Below are positions 27,378-35,784 of a stretch of 64,000 nucleotides of DNA, piece after piece. The stretch covers positions 4,537,501 to 4,601,500 of the forward strand of contig NZ_CP125619.1 of the NCBI RefSeq assembly GCF_030053115.1, read 5' to 3'. The stretch is from Pseudomonas svalbardensis (GTDB taxonomy: Bacteria; Pseudomonadota; Gammaproteobacteria; Pseudomonadales; Pseudomonadaceae). Every line of letters starts with the position of its first letter. The stretch's first letter is position 1. The notes beneath the pieces are model-generated. The model was not told the origin of the DNA. It worked only from the letters and a program-made list of their open reading frames with translations, and ran no database searches. The position numbers were made by a program, and so were the translations under genes.

Positions 27378-28688
27378 CTACAACTTGATACGCTCGACTT
27401 TGCCGACCAGCAAGATGTAGGAAAGTGCGCCAATCAACGCCAGAACCGAGATATAGGTGATCGCGGGAGCGAACGAATCACCGGTCGCGAGGAAACCGAT
27501 GACGATCGGCGTGGTAATCGCCGACAGGTTGCCGATGAAGTTGAACACCCCACCGGTCAACCCGAGCAATCGCGCCGGGGCCAACGTCGAAACCAGCGAC
27601 CAGGTGATCGAAGCCAGCCCGTTACCGAAGAACGCCAACGCGAGGAAGGCAATCACCAGCGGTGTCGACTCGACGAAGTTGGCGCCGATGATCGAAGTGG
27701 AAATCAGCAGGCCGCCAATGATCGGCAACTTGCGGGCAAAACCCACGGTGTAGCCGCGGCGGATCAGCCCGTCGGAGAAGAACCCGGAACAGAGCACACC
27801 GACGAAGGCGGCGAGAAACGGCAGCGACGCCAACAGGCCGGACTTGATGAAGTCCATACCGCGATATTTCACCAGGTAGGTCGGGAACCACGTCAGAAAA
27901 AACCACAACGTCGAGTTGAGGCAGAACTGGCCGAGATAAATGCCCCACAACTTGCGCTTGGTCAGCACGATGCCGAGGTCGGTCCAGCTGAGTTTGGCTT
28001 TGACTTTGGCTTGTTCAGCCTGGATATCCACCAGCCCGCCACATTCGCGGATCAGCTCGATTTCGGCGTCATTGGCGCCTTTGAAATCCCGTGGCTCGCG
28101 ATACACCGCGTACCAGATCACCGCCCAGAGAATGCCCACCGCACCGGTGCTGACAAACACCATGTGCCAGCCATATTGATGCTGCAGCCAGGCCAACACC
28201 GGCGTCAGGAACGCCAGACCGACGAATTGCCCGGACGTGTAGAAACCGATGGCTGTGGCGCGTTCACGCTCAGGAAACCAGGTGGTGACCACACGGCTGT
28301 TGATCGGGTACGCCGGCGCTTCCAGCGCACCGACTGCCATGCGCAACACGAACAGTGCGATGAAGCTGGCGGCGAAGCCGAGCATCACCGTGGCAATCGA
28401 CCACAGCAGCAATGCGACGCTATAAAGAATCCGCGGCGGTACCCGATCCACCAGCCAGCCGCCGGGAATTTGCATGGCGGCGTAAGTCCAGCCGAATGCC
28501 GAGAAAATCAGCCCGACGTGGATCGGATCGATGCCCAGTTCACTGGTGAGTGCCGGGGCGGCGATGGACAGGTTGCTACGGTCCAGGTAGTTGATCACCA
28601 CGGTGATAAACAGCAGCACCATGATGAAAAAACGCTTGCGACTGGGCGTCACCAACGACGCCTGCCCGGTGAGGGTTTGCGGGTGCAT
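27378..28688 (-). CDS. MFS transporter, probable D-galactonate permease
   Basis: A 436-residue, 12-helix major facilitator of the anion:cation symporter family. The first helix FFIMVLLFITVVINYLDRSNLSIAAPAL carries the NYLDR motif shared by hexonate, glucarate and galactonate carriers (DgoT, GudP, GarP). WLVDRVPPRILYSVALLLWS is the loop 2-3 motif. Position between dgoD and the IclR gene indicates galactonate uptake by proton symport, as with E. coli DgoT. A REP-like inverted pair separates it from dgoD. Confidence 0.88.
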   Translation of the reverse strand: MHPQTLTGQASLVTPSRKRFFIMVLLFITVVINYLDRSNLSIAAPALTSELGIDPIHVGLIFSAFGWTYAAMQIPGGWLVDRVPPRILYSVALLLWSIATVMLGFAASFIALFVLRMAVGALEAPAYPINSRVVTTWFPERERATAIGFYTSGQFVGLAFLTPVLAWLQHQYGWHMVFVSTGAVGILWAVIWYAVYREPRDFKGANDAEIELIRECGGLVDIQAEQAKVKAKLSWTDLGIVLTKRKLWGIYLGQFCLNSTLWFFLTWFPTYLVKYRGMDFIKSGLLASLPFLAAFVGVLCSGFFSDGLIRRGYTVGFARKLPIIGGLLISTSIIGANFVESTPLVIAFLALAFFGNGLASITWSLVSTLAPARLLGLTGGVFNFIGNLSAITTPIVIGFLATGDSFAPAITYISVLALIGALSYILLVGKVERIKL

Positions 28689-28771
28689 GGGGAATGCCTC
28701 TTCTTATGTTTGTTGAGGTCGATGTGAAATCGGGGGGTTGCCGTAAATCATCCTGTCCATGGAGATCTAAT

Positions 28772-28861
28772 TGTGGGAGCCAGCCTGCTGGCGATCGCGG
28801 TGGGTCAGTCACCAAAAATGCTGGATGTGCCGACCAAATCGCCAGCAGGCTGGCTCCCACA
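28772..28861. repeat. Inverted repeat pair (REP variant)
   Basis: TGTGGGAGCCAGCCTGCTGG and its reverse complement CCAGCAGGCTGGCTCCCACA stand 42 bases apart, a perfect long pair. It is a sequence variant (GAGCCAGCCTGCTGGC) of the GAGCGAGCCTGCTCGC family found elsewhere in the window. It lies between dgoD and the transporter gene of the same operon. Confidence 0.85.
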
Positions 28862-28887
28862 GGGATTTGCGGTGGGTCAGTGATCAC

Positions 28888-30036
28888 TCACCACTCGGCA
28901 AAACTGCCATCGGCATGGCGCCAGATCGGGTTGCGCCAGCGGTGGCCGACGGCCGCGCGTTCGATCACGTATTCCTCGTTGATCTCGATCCCCAGGCCCG
29001 GGCCATTCGGGATTTTCACGAAGCCTTTGTCGTAGTCGAACACCCGCGGATCCTTGACGTAATCCAGCAGGTCATTGCTCTCGTTGTAGTGGATGCCCAG
29101 GCTCTGTTCCTGGATGAACGCGTTGTAGCAAACCGCATCCAGCTGCAAACACGCCGCCAGTGCAATCGGGCCCAGCGGGCAGTGCAGCGCCAGCGCCACG
29201 TCGTAGGCTTCAGCCATGTTGGCAATCTTGCGGGTTTCGGTGATACCGCCGGCGTGAGACGCGTCCGGCTGAATGATGTCGACATAACCTTCACTGAGCA
29301 CACGCTTGAAATCCCAGCGCGAGAACAGCCGCTCACCTAGGGCAATCGGGGTGCTGGTCATCGGCGCCAATTCTTTCAGCGCTTCGTAGTTTTCGCTGAG
29401 CACCGGCTCTTCGATGAACATCAGTTTGTACGGATCGAGTTCCTTCATCAGCACCTTGGCCATGGGCTTGTGCACCCGGCCATGGAAGTCCACACCGATG
29501 CCGACGTTCGGCCCCACCGCATCGCGCACGGCGGCGACGTTGGCCAGGGCCAGGTCGACTTTTTCGAAGGAGTCGAGAAATTGCAGCTCTTCGGTGCCAT
29601 TCATTTTGACTGCTGTGAAACCACGCTCGACCGCTTCTTTCGCAGCGCGAGCGGTGTCCGCCGGGCGATCACCACCGATCCACGAATAAACGCGAATCTT
29701 GTCCCGCACCTGCCCACCGAGCAGGTCGCTGACCGACACACCCAAAGCCTTGCCCTTGATGTCCCACAACGCCTGGTCGATGCCGGCCAGCGCGCTCATG
29801 TGGATCGCGCCGCCCCGGTAGAAGCCGCCGCGGTACAGCACGGTCCAGATGTCTTCAATATTGCGTGGGTCTTTGCCGATCAGGTAGTCGGACAATTCTT
29901 CAACAGCAGCGGCGACCGTGTGAGCGCGGCCTTCGACCACGGGTTCGCCCCAGCCGGTCACGCCCTCGTCGGTTTCGACCTTGAGGAAGCACCAGCGTGG
30001 CGGAACGATGAAGGTGGTCAGTTTGGTGATTTTCAT
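28888..30036 (-). CDS. dgoD: D-galactonate dehydratase
   Basis: Enolase-superfamily enzyme that converts D-galactonate to 2-dehydro-3-deoxy-D-galactonate. At 382 residues it equals the E. coli enzyme. It starts [32 protein letters not shown]. The magnesium ligands and bases are evident in [10 protein letters not shown] (Asp, His), MFIEEPV (Glu), [13 protein letters not shown] (Glu) and [15 protein letters not shown] (His). A longer frame begins 18 codons upstream but lacks homology. Third gene of the dgo operon after dgoK and dgoA. The family is close to the mandelate racemase group, but context and full match argue for galactonate. Confidence 0.94.
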   Translation of the reverse strand: MKITKLTTFIVPPRWCFLKVETDEGVTGWGEPVVEGRAHTVAAAVEELSDYLIGKDPRNIEDIWTVLYRGGFYRGGAIHMSALAGIDQALWDIKGKALGVSVSDLLGGQVRDKIRVYSWIGGDRPADTARAAKEAVERGFTAVKMNGTEELQFLDSFEKVDLALANVAAVRDAVGPNVGIGVDFHGRVHKPMAKVLMKELDPYKLMFIEEPVLSENYEALKELAPMTSTPIALGERLFSRWDFKRVLSEGYVDIIQPDASHAGGITETRKIANMAEAYDVALALHCPLGPIALAACLQLDAVCYNAFIQEQSLGIHYNESNDLLDYVKDPRVFDYDKGFVKIPNGPGLGIEINEEYVIERAAVGHRWRNPIWRHADGSFAEW

Positions 30037-30096
30037 CTCGTGCTCTCTTTTTATAAATGCAGCGCTTATAGATGTAGCGCTCGGCGCCAAAAAGTC

Positions 30097-30717
30097 TTAA
30101 CGCAGAGCGTTCCATGCAGCGACATATGCCTTGGCGTTTACCGCCACTTCCTCAGGTGTCATGCCCGGTTTGAACAACCCGGAACCGAGGCCGAAACCTT
30201 TGACGCCCGCGTCGATAAAAACCTGCATGTTGTCCGGCGTGATCCCGCCGACCGGCGCCAGAATCGTTCCCGCAGGCAGCACTGCGAGCCAGGCTTTGAC
30301 GACTGCCGGGCCCATCTGCTCGGCCGGGAACATCTTCAGCACATCCGCCCCTTCGGCCAATGCCGCAAAGGCCTCAGTCGGCGTCGCCACACCCGGCGAC
30401 AGGAACAACCCCGCCGCTTTCGCTGCGCGCAACACCTTGGCATCGCTGTGCGGCATGACGATCACCTGGCCGCCCGCCGCTTTCACTTGCTCGACCTGCT
30501 CCGGCGTCAACACCGTGCCGGCACCGATCAGGCAATCGGCGGGCAAAATACTGCGCAGGATGCGGATACTTTCGTACGGCTCAGGGGAATTGAGCGGCAC
30601 TTCGATGACGCGAAATCCGGCGGCGTAAAGGACTTCGCCGATGGCTGCCGCTTCTTGCGGGCACAGGCCACGCAAAATCGCGATCAGACCGTTTTGCGCC
30701 AATGCTTGCTTGAGCAT
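30097..30717 (-). CDS. dgoA: 2-dehydro-3-deoxy-6-phosphogalactonate aldolase
   Basis: Class I aldolase that splits KDPGal into pyruvate and glyceraldehyde 3-phosphate. The 206 residues match DgoA. Visible features are GLCPQEAAAIGEVLYAAGFRVIEVPLNSPEP (catalytic Glu), GAGTVLTPEQVE, and ADVLKMFPAEQMGP (Schiff-base Lys), ending PVGGITPDNMQVFIDAGVKGFGLGSGLF, the phosphate-binding loop. It lies 13 bases after dgoK, so it is translated from the same transcript. The related Entner-Doudoroff aldolase Eda is excluded by the dgo context and by the VPLNSPEP form of the motif. Confidence 0.93.
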   Translation of the reverse strand: MLKQALAQNGLIAILRGLCPQEAAAIGEVLYAAGFRVIEVPLNSPEPYESIRILRSILPADCLIGAGTVLTPEQVEQVKAAGGQVIVMPHSDAKVLRAAKAAGLFLSPGVATPTEAFAALAEGADVLKMFPAEQMGPAVVKAWLAVLPAGTILAPVGGITPDNMQVFIDAGVKGFGLGSGLFKPGMTPEEVAVNAKAYVAAWNALR

Positions 30718-30730
30718 GTCAGACCTCCAG

Positions 30731-31726
30731 TCAGGAACGGGATGGGTTGGGTGTGATCAGTCCGGCAGCAACCGCCAACTGCCACAAGCCGCGTTCGGTA
30801 GCCTGTTCGGCCAGGGTCACCCGGGCAAAACCACAAGCGTCGAGCGCCCGGCTGTAGCGGGCACAGAGTTGGGAATTGCCGATGAGGATGATCGAAGGCA
30901 GATGAACGCTGTTGCGTCGGCGTCGCTGAACATTGGCCAGCGCCGAAAGCTCATGGCCGATCAACAAGCCGGACAAGTAATCCGGTTGGGCGGTGGCGCT
31001 GAGTTCGCCAGTCAACCCGAGGCTGCGAGCACTGAACAATGTCGACAACGGCCCGATCTCGCCATCCGCCGACAGCGCCACCTGCACACCACGATCAAAG
31101 GCTTGGCCATCGAAGGACGCACCCTTTTGCTGAGTGCGCCCGAGAATGCTGTGCTCGCTGAGCACGGCGAAGACTTCGCCGGTCATGAAGGTATCGAAAT
31201 GCACGATGCAGCCGTCGGCCACTTCCACCCATTTCGAATGACTGCCCGGCAGACCGATCAACAGATCGTTGCCCGCCTCGCCCGTCAGATTGTGCAGAAC
31301 GCCGAGCACTTGGGTTTCTTCGCCACGCATCACGTTTGGCAAACGAGAACGCTGAATCACGCCCGGCACAATGTGCACGTCGACACCGCGAACACTACGA
31401 ACCGTTTGTAGGGAGATTCCGAGATTGGCGACGTTCGCCGGCGTATCGCGGTAAGCCGCTTCACGCCAGCCTTGTGCGCTGCCGACCATGCCGCAAGCAA
31501 TCACCGGCAAATCGGGCTGCGCGTCGAGCCAGTCACCGCAGGCCTCATCGAAGGCCAGTTCAAAACCGTCGGTACATTCCTGACCCGCAATCATTCGCGG
31601 CGTCCTGGGCAGCTGCATGATCCCCGATGACAGCGAACGCTGTTCGAGCACCTGGCCACCGGCGGTGAGTTTGTAAGCACGTAATGAGGTTGTCCCCCAA
31701 TCGAGCGCGATCAATTGCGCCAGCAT
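30731..31726 (-). CDS. dgoK: 2-dehydro-3-deoxygalactonokinase
   Basis: Phosphorylates 2-dehydro-3-deoxygalactonate with ATP. The 331-residue DgoK begins MLAQLIALDWGTTSLRAY, the phosphate-binding motif of the sugar kinase / ASKHA fold, and has ACGMVGSAQGWREA and LIGLPGSHSKWVEV further on. First gene of the operon. The start follows AGGTGAAGCG; the longer upstream frame crosses the predicted promoter and was rejected. Its 100-base leader is homologous to that of the SDR gene at the araFGH locus. Confidence 0.93.
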   Translation of the reverse strand: MLAQLIALDWGTTSLRAYKLTAGGQVLEQRSLSSGIMQLPRTPRMIAGQECTDGFELAFDEACGDWLDAQPDLPVIACGMVGSAQGWREAAYRDTPANVANLGISLQTVRSVRGVDVHIVPGVIQRSRLPNVMRGEETQVLGVLHNLTGEAGNDLLIGLPGSHSKWVEVADGCIVHFDTFMTGEVFAVLSEHSILGRTQQKGASFDGQAFDRGVQVALSADGEIGPLSTLFSARSLGLTGELSATAQPDYLSGLLIGHELSALANVQRRRRNSVHLPSIILIGNSQLCARYSRALDACGFARVTLAEQATERGLWQLAVAAGLITPNPSRS

Positions 31727-31765
31727 CGCTTCACCTGTTTTGTTTATTGGCAGTGAGTGAGCTGG

Positions 31766-31795
31766 ACTATAAACCCGGACGCACAAAAATCTCAA
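31766..31795 (-). promoter_or_regulatory. Promoter of the dgo operon
   Basis: On the minus strand: TTGAGA, 18 bases, TATAGT, 40 bases ahead of the dgoK start codon. The same two hexamers with the same 18-base spacing occur at 46691-46720 in front of the SDR gene, which strongly supports the call. Confidence 0.7.
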
Positions 31796-31809
31796 TATAT
31801 AAATATCAC

Positions 31810-31824
31810 TCCCATATTATGGGA
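31810..31824. promoter_or_regulatory. Candidate IclR-type operator of the dgo operon
   Basis: Perfect 15-bp palindrome TCCCATATTATGGGA (7+1+7) lying 14 bases upstream of the -35 hexamer of the dgo promoter. A one-mismatch copy lies at the same relative place before the SDR gene at 46735. Position upstream of -35 would suit activation. Assignment to the IclR protein rests on context and site size. Confidence 0.6.
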
Positions 31825-31906
31825 TTTACAAGTGTGACAAGTTTTTCTACGACGACGCTTTAAAATGCCGGGCCATTGCAGCCGTACACCCAATCAAGGA
31901 AGAAAA

Positions 31907-32350
31907 ATGAAGATTGCTTCAAAGGCTCTGCTGTTATGCGGCGTGCTCTGGTCCATGGCGGCCTTCAGCGCATCGAAAGACTTGAAGGTCGGTGATATCT
32001 GGGCCTACAAAAACCGGCCGGGCGAGGATGGATCGACACTCACGATCCTGAAAATCGAAAATTATCCGAAACTGGGCAAGGTCATTCACATCAGGGTGGA
32101 CGGTTTTCGGATGATCAATCCGGTGACAGGCAATGAGTTCAACGACATGCCTCACCTGCCCTTCCAGGCAAAAGCCCTGGAACGCAGCATCACGCACCGG
32201 GTGGGGGAAACCGCAGATGTTCCGGATTTCAGTCAGGGTTATACGGCGTGGAAAGCGGCGTTTGACGAAGGGAAGGCCGGGGCTTTCAAGATTACCGTTC
32301 GACAAGTCCTCGACGGATTGATCAATAGTAATTGGGAAGCCAGTGACTGA
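31907..32350 (+). CDS. Small exported hypothetical protein
   Basis: A 147-residue unknown protein with signal peptide MKIASKALLLCGVLWSMAAFSAS and AAGGA at good distance from the ATG. The mature part begins KDLKVGDIWAYKNRPGEDGSTLTILKIENYPKLG and resembles small periplasmic beta-rich proteins, with no recognised domain. It lies alone between the dgo operon and the PAAR/lipase module. The start was chosen at the signal peptide rather than at an ATG 14 codons earlier. Confidence 0.75.
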   Translation: MKIASKALLLCGVLWSMAAFSASKDLKVGDIWAYKNRPGEDGSTLTILKIENYPKLGKVIHIRVDGFRMINPVTGNEFNDMPHLPFQAKALERSITHRVGETADVPDFSQGYTAWKAAFDEGKAGAFKITVRQVLDGLINSNWEASD

Positions 32351-32401
32351 GTGAGAGGCTGCTTTTTCCCGGTAAACAACCTCGCATCACCTAGGCTTGT
32401 T

Positions 32402-32899
32402 TTACTGTTTAGAAATAGCCTTCAACAGTTCCGCGGTCGGCACGTGCATGACCTTGGAGAAGTACGTATTGTATGTGGTGGTATGAACTCGAAACACGCA
32501 CGAAATAAAATCACGTTTCTTCAATAGCAGAATCAGGGCCTCTCCTTCCAAATAGTCCTCTCCTCCTTTTCCGCTTTCTGACTCACTAAAAACGACATTC
32601 GCTCGATAGAGCAATGACGCCGGCTCAATCACTTTTCCTACCAAGCCAAAACCGGAACGCTTTATATGGTGTGCTTCGGTAAAATCCAGATCATCTTCTA
32701 AAGAACAGACAAGCCCCTCACCTATTCGCGACTTGAATAACTGAAGAAGCTCCACATCGGAAGTGAAATAAATCTGGTAAAGCCCAGTATTACGAAGTTC
32801 CTTTACACTGGAGTATTCAAGCGTTGCGATAGGTCTTCCATGATTGAGAGAACAAGATGCACTCATCAAGATTGTTAAAAACAAAAAAACCTTATGCAT
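32402..32899 (-). CDS. Lipoprotein, probable immunity partner of the lipase effector
   Basis: A 165-residue lipoprotein: MHKVFLFLTILMSASCSLNHG has a short signal peptide and lipobox SASC (Cys16). The mature part has no recognised family. It is the last gene of a PAAR / lipase / lipoprotein set, starting six bases after the lipase stop. T6SS phospholipase effectors of the Tle group are commonly followed by a periplasmic lipoprotein immunity protein that keeps the toxin from lysing the producer, and this gene fits that place and topology. The role is an inference from position. AT-rich compared with neighbours. Confidence 0.6.
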   Translation of the reverse strand: MHKVFLFLTILMSASCSLNHGRPIATLEYSSVKELRNTGLYQIYFTSDVELLQLFKSRIGEGLVCSLEDDLDFTEAHHIKRSGFGLVGKVIEPASLLYRANVVFSESESGKGGEDYLEGEALILLLKKRDFISCVFRVHTTTYNTYFSKVMHVPTAELLKAISKQ

Positions 32900-32905
32900 C
32901 CAGAG

Positions 32906-33646
32906 TCACTCCCTAAAGTAGCTCAAAATCGACTCGTTGAATATTTGCCGAGCAGACTTGCCACCAGGCAATGTCTGCACAAACATCCTGTCGGCATCGG
33001 CATGGTTAACGTCCACCCGCCCCATGACATTAGGTCCCTGTGTTACTTGCCACTGTTCACCAAAGTCCGCGACCAGGTCCGACACATTCCAGTCGACCGC
33101 TGCAGCCCGAATATTAACCCAGTATTCAGCCTTGGGTATTGGCTCCCGTCTATAGATACTTGAGATGCCGTAGACGATTTTCCCTTCTCCTACTGGATCC
33201 AGTGTAATCAGCATTTTTACTTTGAAGCCTTTGTCTGTCAGCACACTGGAAAGGTGGGCACCGTTCCAACCACCGAGACTGTGGCCGACGATGTAAATCG
33301 CGGTGGAGCAATTAGGTATTCGACTCAACACATTGCGTTCAAGATCATCATTACTAATAAACGAATTATAACTGAGCGCCCACGACGGACAGCGCTTCAA
33401 AATCTCCAACTGCTTTGCGTCATCAACAGCAACCCGACGCACATAATCGATATTATTATTGGGTCCAGTACCGTAATAACTTTCCTGATCGCCTGCACCA
33501 CCAATAAAAAATATAACCAAGTCTCGCAAAATAACAGATACCTGTTTAACAGACTGGTCCGTTTTACAGGTCAACGTTTGGTTTTTTACATCTCTTTCAG
33601 GCAACTCTTGTTTCACCGCTGCAGCTTCACCAGCCATGCCAATCAC
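32906..33646 (-). CDS. Alpha/beta-hydrolase lipase, putative T6SS effector
   Basis: A 246-residue predicted lipase. The nucleophile elbow is GHSLGG (Ser123). The likely acid is Asp150 in MLITLDPVG and the base His215 in VDVNHAD; an oxyanion-type loop FFIGGAGDQESYYGTG precedes. The start is GTG overlapping the stop of the PAAR gene as GTGA, with an ATG three codons later as alternative. It has no signal peptide, as expected for a cargo carried by a PAAR-tipped T6SS spike. Translational coupling to PAAR and the following lipoprotein gene support an antibacterial Tle-like effector. Overall similarity to named Tle families could not be judged by eye. Confidence 0.65.
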   Translation of the reverse strand: MIGMAGEAAAVKQELPERDVKNQTLTCKTDQSVKQVSVILRDLVIFFIGGAGDQESYYGTGPNNNIDYVRRVAVDDAKQLEILKRCPSWALSYNSFISNDDLERNVLSRIPNCSTAIYIVGHSLGGWNGAHLSSVLTDKGFKVKMLITLDPVGEGKIVYGISSIYRREPIPKAEYWVNIRAAAVDWNVSDLVADFGEQWQVTQGPNVMGRVDVNHADADRMFVQTLPGGKSARQIFNESILSYFRE

Positions 33647-34137
33647 TCCACAAACAATTTAATGGTCTCGGCCAAATGAGAACTGACGGTGTGAGTAAAA
33701 CCGGACGCATCCGTAACGCCATGCTCTTCGCTGCCGTCACCACGCTGAATGGTGTATGGGTGATAAGGAATCGGCTCACCGGTCGCGTCATTCACCACTT
33801 GTAATCTGTCGGTAAAATGCACCGGCATCGGAAGCAACCCACTAAAGGCTGCTCCGCCTCCGCTTTGTCCGATGATAACGGTCCCGGAACCGCCGATGAC
33901 TACGTTGCCGTGCCCGCCCGTGCTATCGAGGGTTGCAGCGTTGAGACCATTGATGAATACCGTACCCGAAACAGCACCGGTAATTGGGCTGCCACAGGCA
34001 GATTTGTCCGTCATGCGAGCAGCGGCCAGACCATCGAGGAAAACATCTGGCGATCCAGAAATAATCGGATTGGTGCCATGTCCTGGTCACGGGCACGACG
34101 TAGGGTCGGTAACGCGCGCAGCAGGTTTTCCACTCAA
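33643..34137 (-). pseudogene. PAAR-domain spike protein gene with an in-frame stop near the start
   Basis: PAAR-repeat proteins cap the VgrG spike of T6SS and link effectors to it. From a TTG preceded by AAGGAG the frame reads LSGKPAARVTDPTSCP, then TGA at 34087-34089, then PGHGTNPIISGSPDVFLDGLAAARMTDKSACGS and GHGNVVIGGSGTVIIG. Homologues usually read CPLPGHG or similar across this point, so one codon has become a stop, with the frame intact on both sides. Residues after about 110 form a small domain (VVNDATGEPIPYHPYTIQRGDG). Translation could restart at ATG 34014, giving 123 residues without the first PAAR strand pair. Full length would be 164 residues. Confidence 0.75.
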
Positions 34138-34370
34138 GTCAAAGCTCCTTGCTTTTGAGTTTTAAAGCGATGTGGCAAACATCTACGGTGCAAAAGAAAA
34201 GCACCAACAGCGTTCAACCAAATCGGACAGTCGATGGCGATCGTGACGAATGTCGAGAGATGAAGATGCCAAAGGCATTGCAGGTGTCATCCGTGAGCGC
34301 GCAAAGGCGAACAGAATGCCGGACTAGAGCGGTGGCGACAACTGATTCAGCAGCCCATTGCCATCAGCGA
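34138..34370. other. Gap between the PAAR and GNAT genes
   Basis: This 233-base stretch holds no credible gene on either strand. It would contain the leftward PAAR promoter. No VgrG or adaptor gene remnant was recognised in it, so the PAAR module is an orphan. Confidence 0.5.
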
Positions 34371-34853
34371 TCACCGCCCCTCGGCAAACTCCCGCAACAC
34401 CGCCCCGTCCATCCGATACCGCACCCACTCTTCCTGCGGCTGCGCACCCAATGACTTGTAGAACTCGATCGCGGGTTTGTTCCAGTCCAGCACGCTCCAC
34501 TCAAATCGACCGCAATCATTGGCGCAGGCGATTTTCGCCAAGTGACGCAGCAAGGTTTTACCCGCGCCGCCACCGCGTTGTTCGGGGGTGATGTAGAGGT
34601 CTTCGAGGTACAGGCAGTTGCTGCCGAGCCACGTGGAATAGCTGAAGAAAAACACCGCGAAGCCGATCGGCGAGCCGTCGCGCAGGCAGATCAGACCGTG
34701 GGCGGTGGCGCCTTCGCTGAACAGGCTGCGCTCGATGTCGGCGACGCTGGCGATGACTTCGTGGCGGGCACGTTCGTAGTCGGCCAGTTCGGTGATGAAC
34801 CCGAGGATTTGCGGTGCATCGCTCGGGGTCGCCGGGCGGATCTCGATCGTCAT
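34371..34853 (-). CDS. GNAT family N-acetyltransferase
   Basis: A 160-residue acetyltransferase. It starts MTIEIRPATPSDAPQILGFITELADYE, and the acetyl-CoA loop is EDLYITPEQRGGGAGKTLLRHLA (residues about 85-107), followed by WSVLDWNKPAIEFYKSLGAQP. The pattern resembles diamine/spermidine acetyltransferase-like GNATs (LYLEDLYITPEQRGxGxGK), but the substrate is not assured. The start at MTIEIRP is preferred to an upstream ATG 20 codons earlier. Monocistronic. Confidence 0.88.
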   Translation of the reverse strand: MTIEIRPATPSDAPQILGFITELADYERARHEVIASVADIERSLFSEGATAHGLICLRDGSPIGFAVFFFSYSTWLGSNCLYLEDLYITPEQRGGGAGKTLLRHLAKIACANDCGRFEWSVLDWNKPAIEFYKSLGAQPQEEWVRYRMDGAVLREFAEGR

Positions 34854-34944
34854 GGACGTGCCTTCGTCAAAAGTTGAAAACGCCATACTAAGTCGGCGAG
34901 CGACGCTCGTCACACTGGAAATTCAAAGCTGATCCATGGAGCAT

Positions 34945-34975
34945 GTGTAGCCGCTGGCGAAGCCTGCTGCTACAG
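34945..34975. repeat. REP-like element (TGTAGC type)
   Basis: TGTAGC and GCTACA arms enclose CGCTGGCGAAGCCTGCT just before the HD-domain gene; related to the element at 2691. Confidence 0.5.
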
Positions 34976-35018
34976 GACTATGTCGCTGCAAAAGACGTTT
35001 TCACTTAACAGGATGTTT

Positions 35019-35672
35019 ATGAACACTGATGCTTTCGCACCACTGCAACTCCTCGCTGCGCAACTGCTGCCCCACGCGCTGGAACCCTCAGAGGACGGCG
35101 CTCACGATCTGTCGCACTTGCAGCGGGTCTGGCACAACGTGCAAACACTCCATGCGCAAGAAGATGGTGATCTTGAAGTGTTGCTCGCGGCAGTGCTGTT
35201 GCACGATTGCGTGGCGGTAGAGAAGAACTCGCCGCTGCGTTCTCAGGCGTCGCGGTTGGCCGCCGAGAAGGCATCGAAATTGTTGGTGGACATGGCCTGG
35301 CCAGACGCAAAAGTCAGCGCGGTTGCCCACGCCATCGAAGCGCACAGTTTTTCCGCCAACATCACGCCGACCACGCTCGAAGCGAAAATCATGCAGGACG
35401 CCGACCGCCTCGACTCCCTTGGCATGCTCGGCGTGGCGCGCACCTTTTACATCGCCGGACGTATGGGCAGCGCGTTGTACGACCCAGAGGATCCCGAGGC
35501 GAAGGACCGGGACTACGATGACAAACGTTTTTGCCTCGACCATTTCCAGACCAAGCTGCTGCACCTGGCGGATGGATTCCAGACGACCACCGGCCAGCGT
35601 CTGGCGCAGACTCGCCACGAACGGTTGAAGGGGTTCATGGTGTTGTTCAAGGAAGAAATAGGCGTCTGCTAA
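35019..35672 (+). CDS. HD domain-containing phosphohydrolase (YedJ-like)
   Basis: A 217-residue HD-superfamily hydrolase. Metal ligands follow the H...HD...D order: HDLSHLQRVWHNV near residue 28, LLHDCVA near 59, and IMQDADRLDSLGMLGVART near 125. This pattern and length match the YedJ/PA-type HD proteins that act on nucleotides or related phosphates; the true substrate is unknown. An AGGA sits five bases before the chosen ATG. Monocistronic, with an MFS gene 112 bases downstream on the same strand. Confidence 0.87.
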   Translation: MNTDAFAPLQLLAAQLLPHALEPSEDGAHDLSHLQRVWHNVQTLHAQEDGDLEVLLAAVLLHDCVAVEKNSPLRSQASRLAAEKASKLLVDMAWPDAKVSAVAHAIEAHSFSANITPTTLEAKIMQDADRLDSLGMLGVARTFYIAGRMGSALYDPEDPEAKDRDYDDKRFCLDHFQTKLLHLADGFQTTTGQRLAQTRHERLKGFMVLFKEEIGVC

Positions 35673-35784
35673 ACGCATTACTCCGGCCAGCGCTAACCCT
35701 GAAATCGAAAACCTCAGACTTAACATCGACGCCTTGCGTGATAGATAGATGAAGCTCTCTTCTATCGGGTCAAGGAACCGCGTC

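Noticed and set aside
27357..28727. Plus-strand open frame over the MFS transporter gene
   Set aside because: Highly polar, repetitive Gln/Arg-rich translation typical of antisense to membrane proteins; the minus strand encodes a clear 12-helix carrier.
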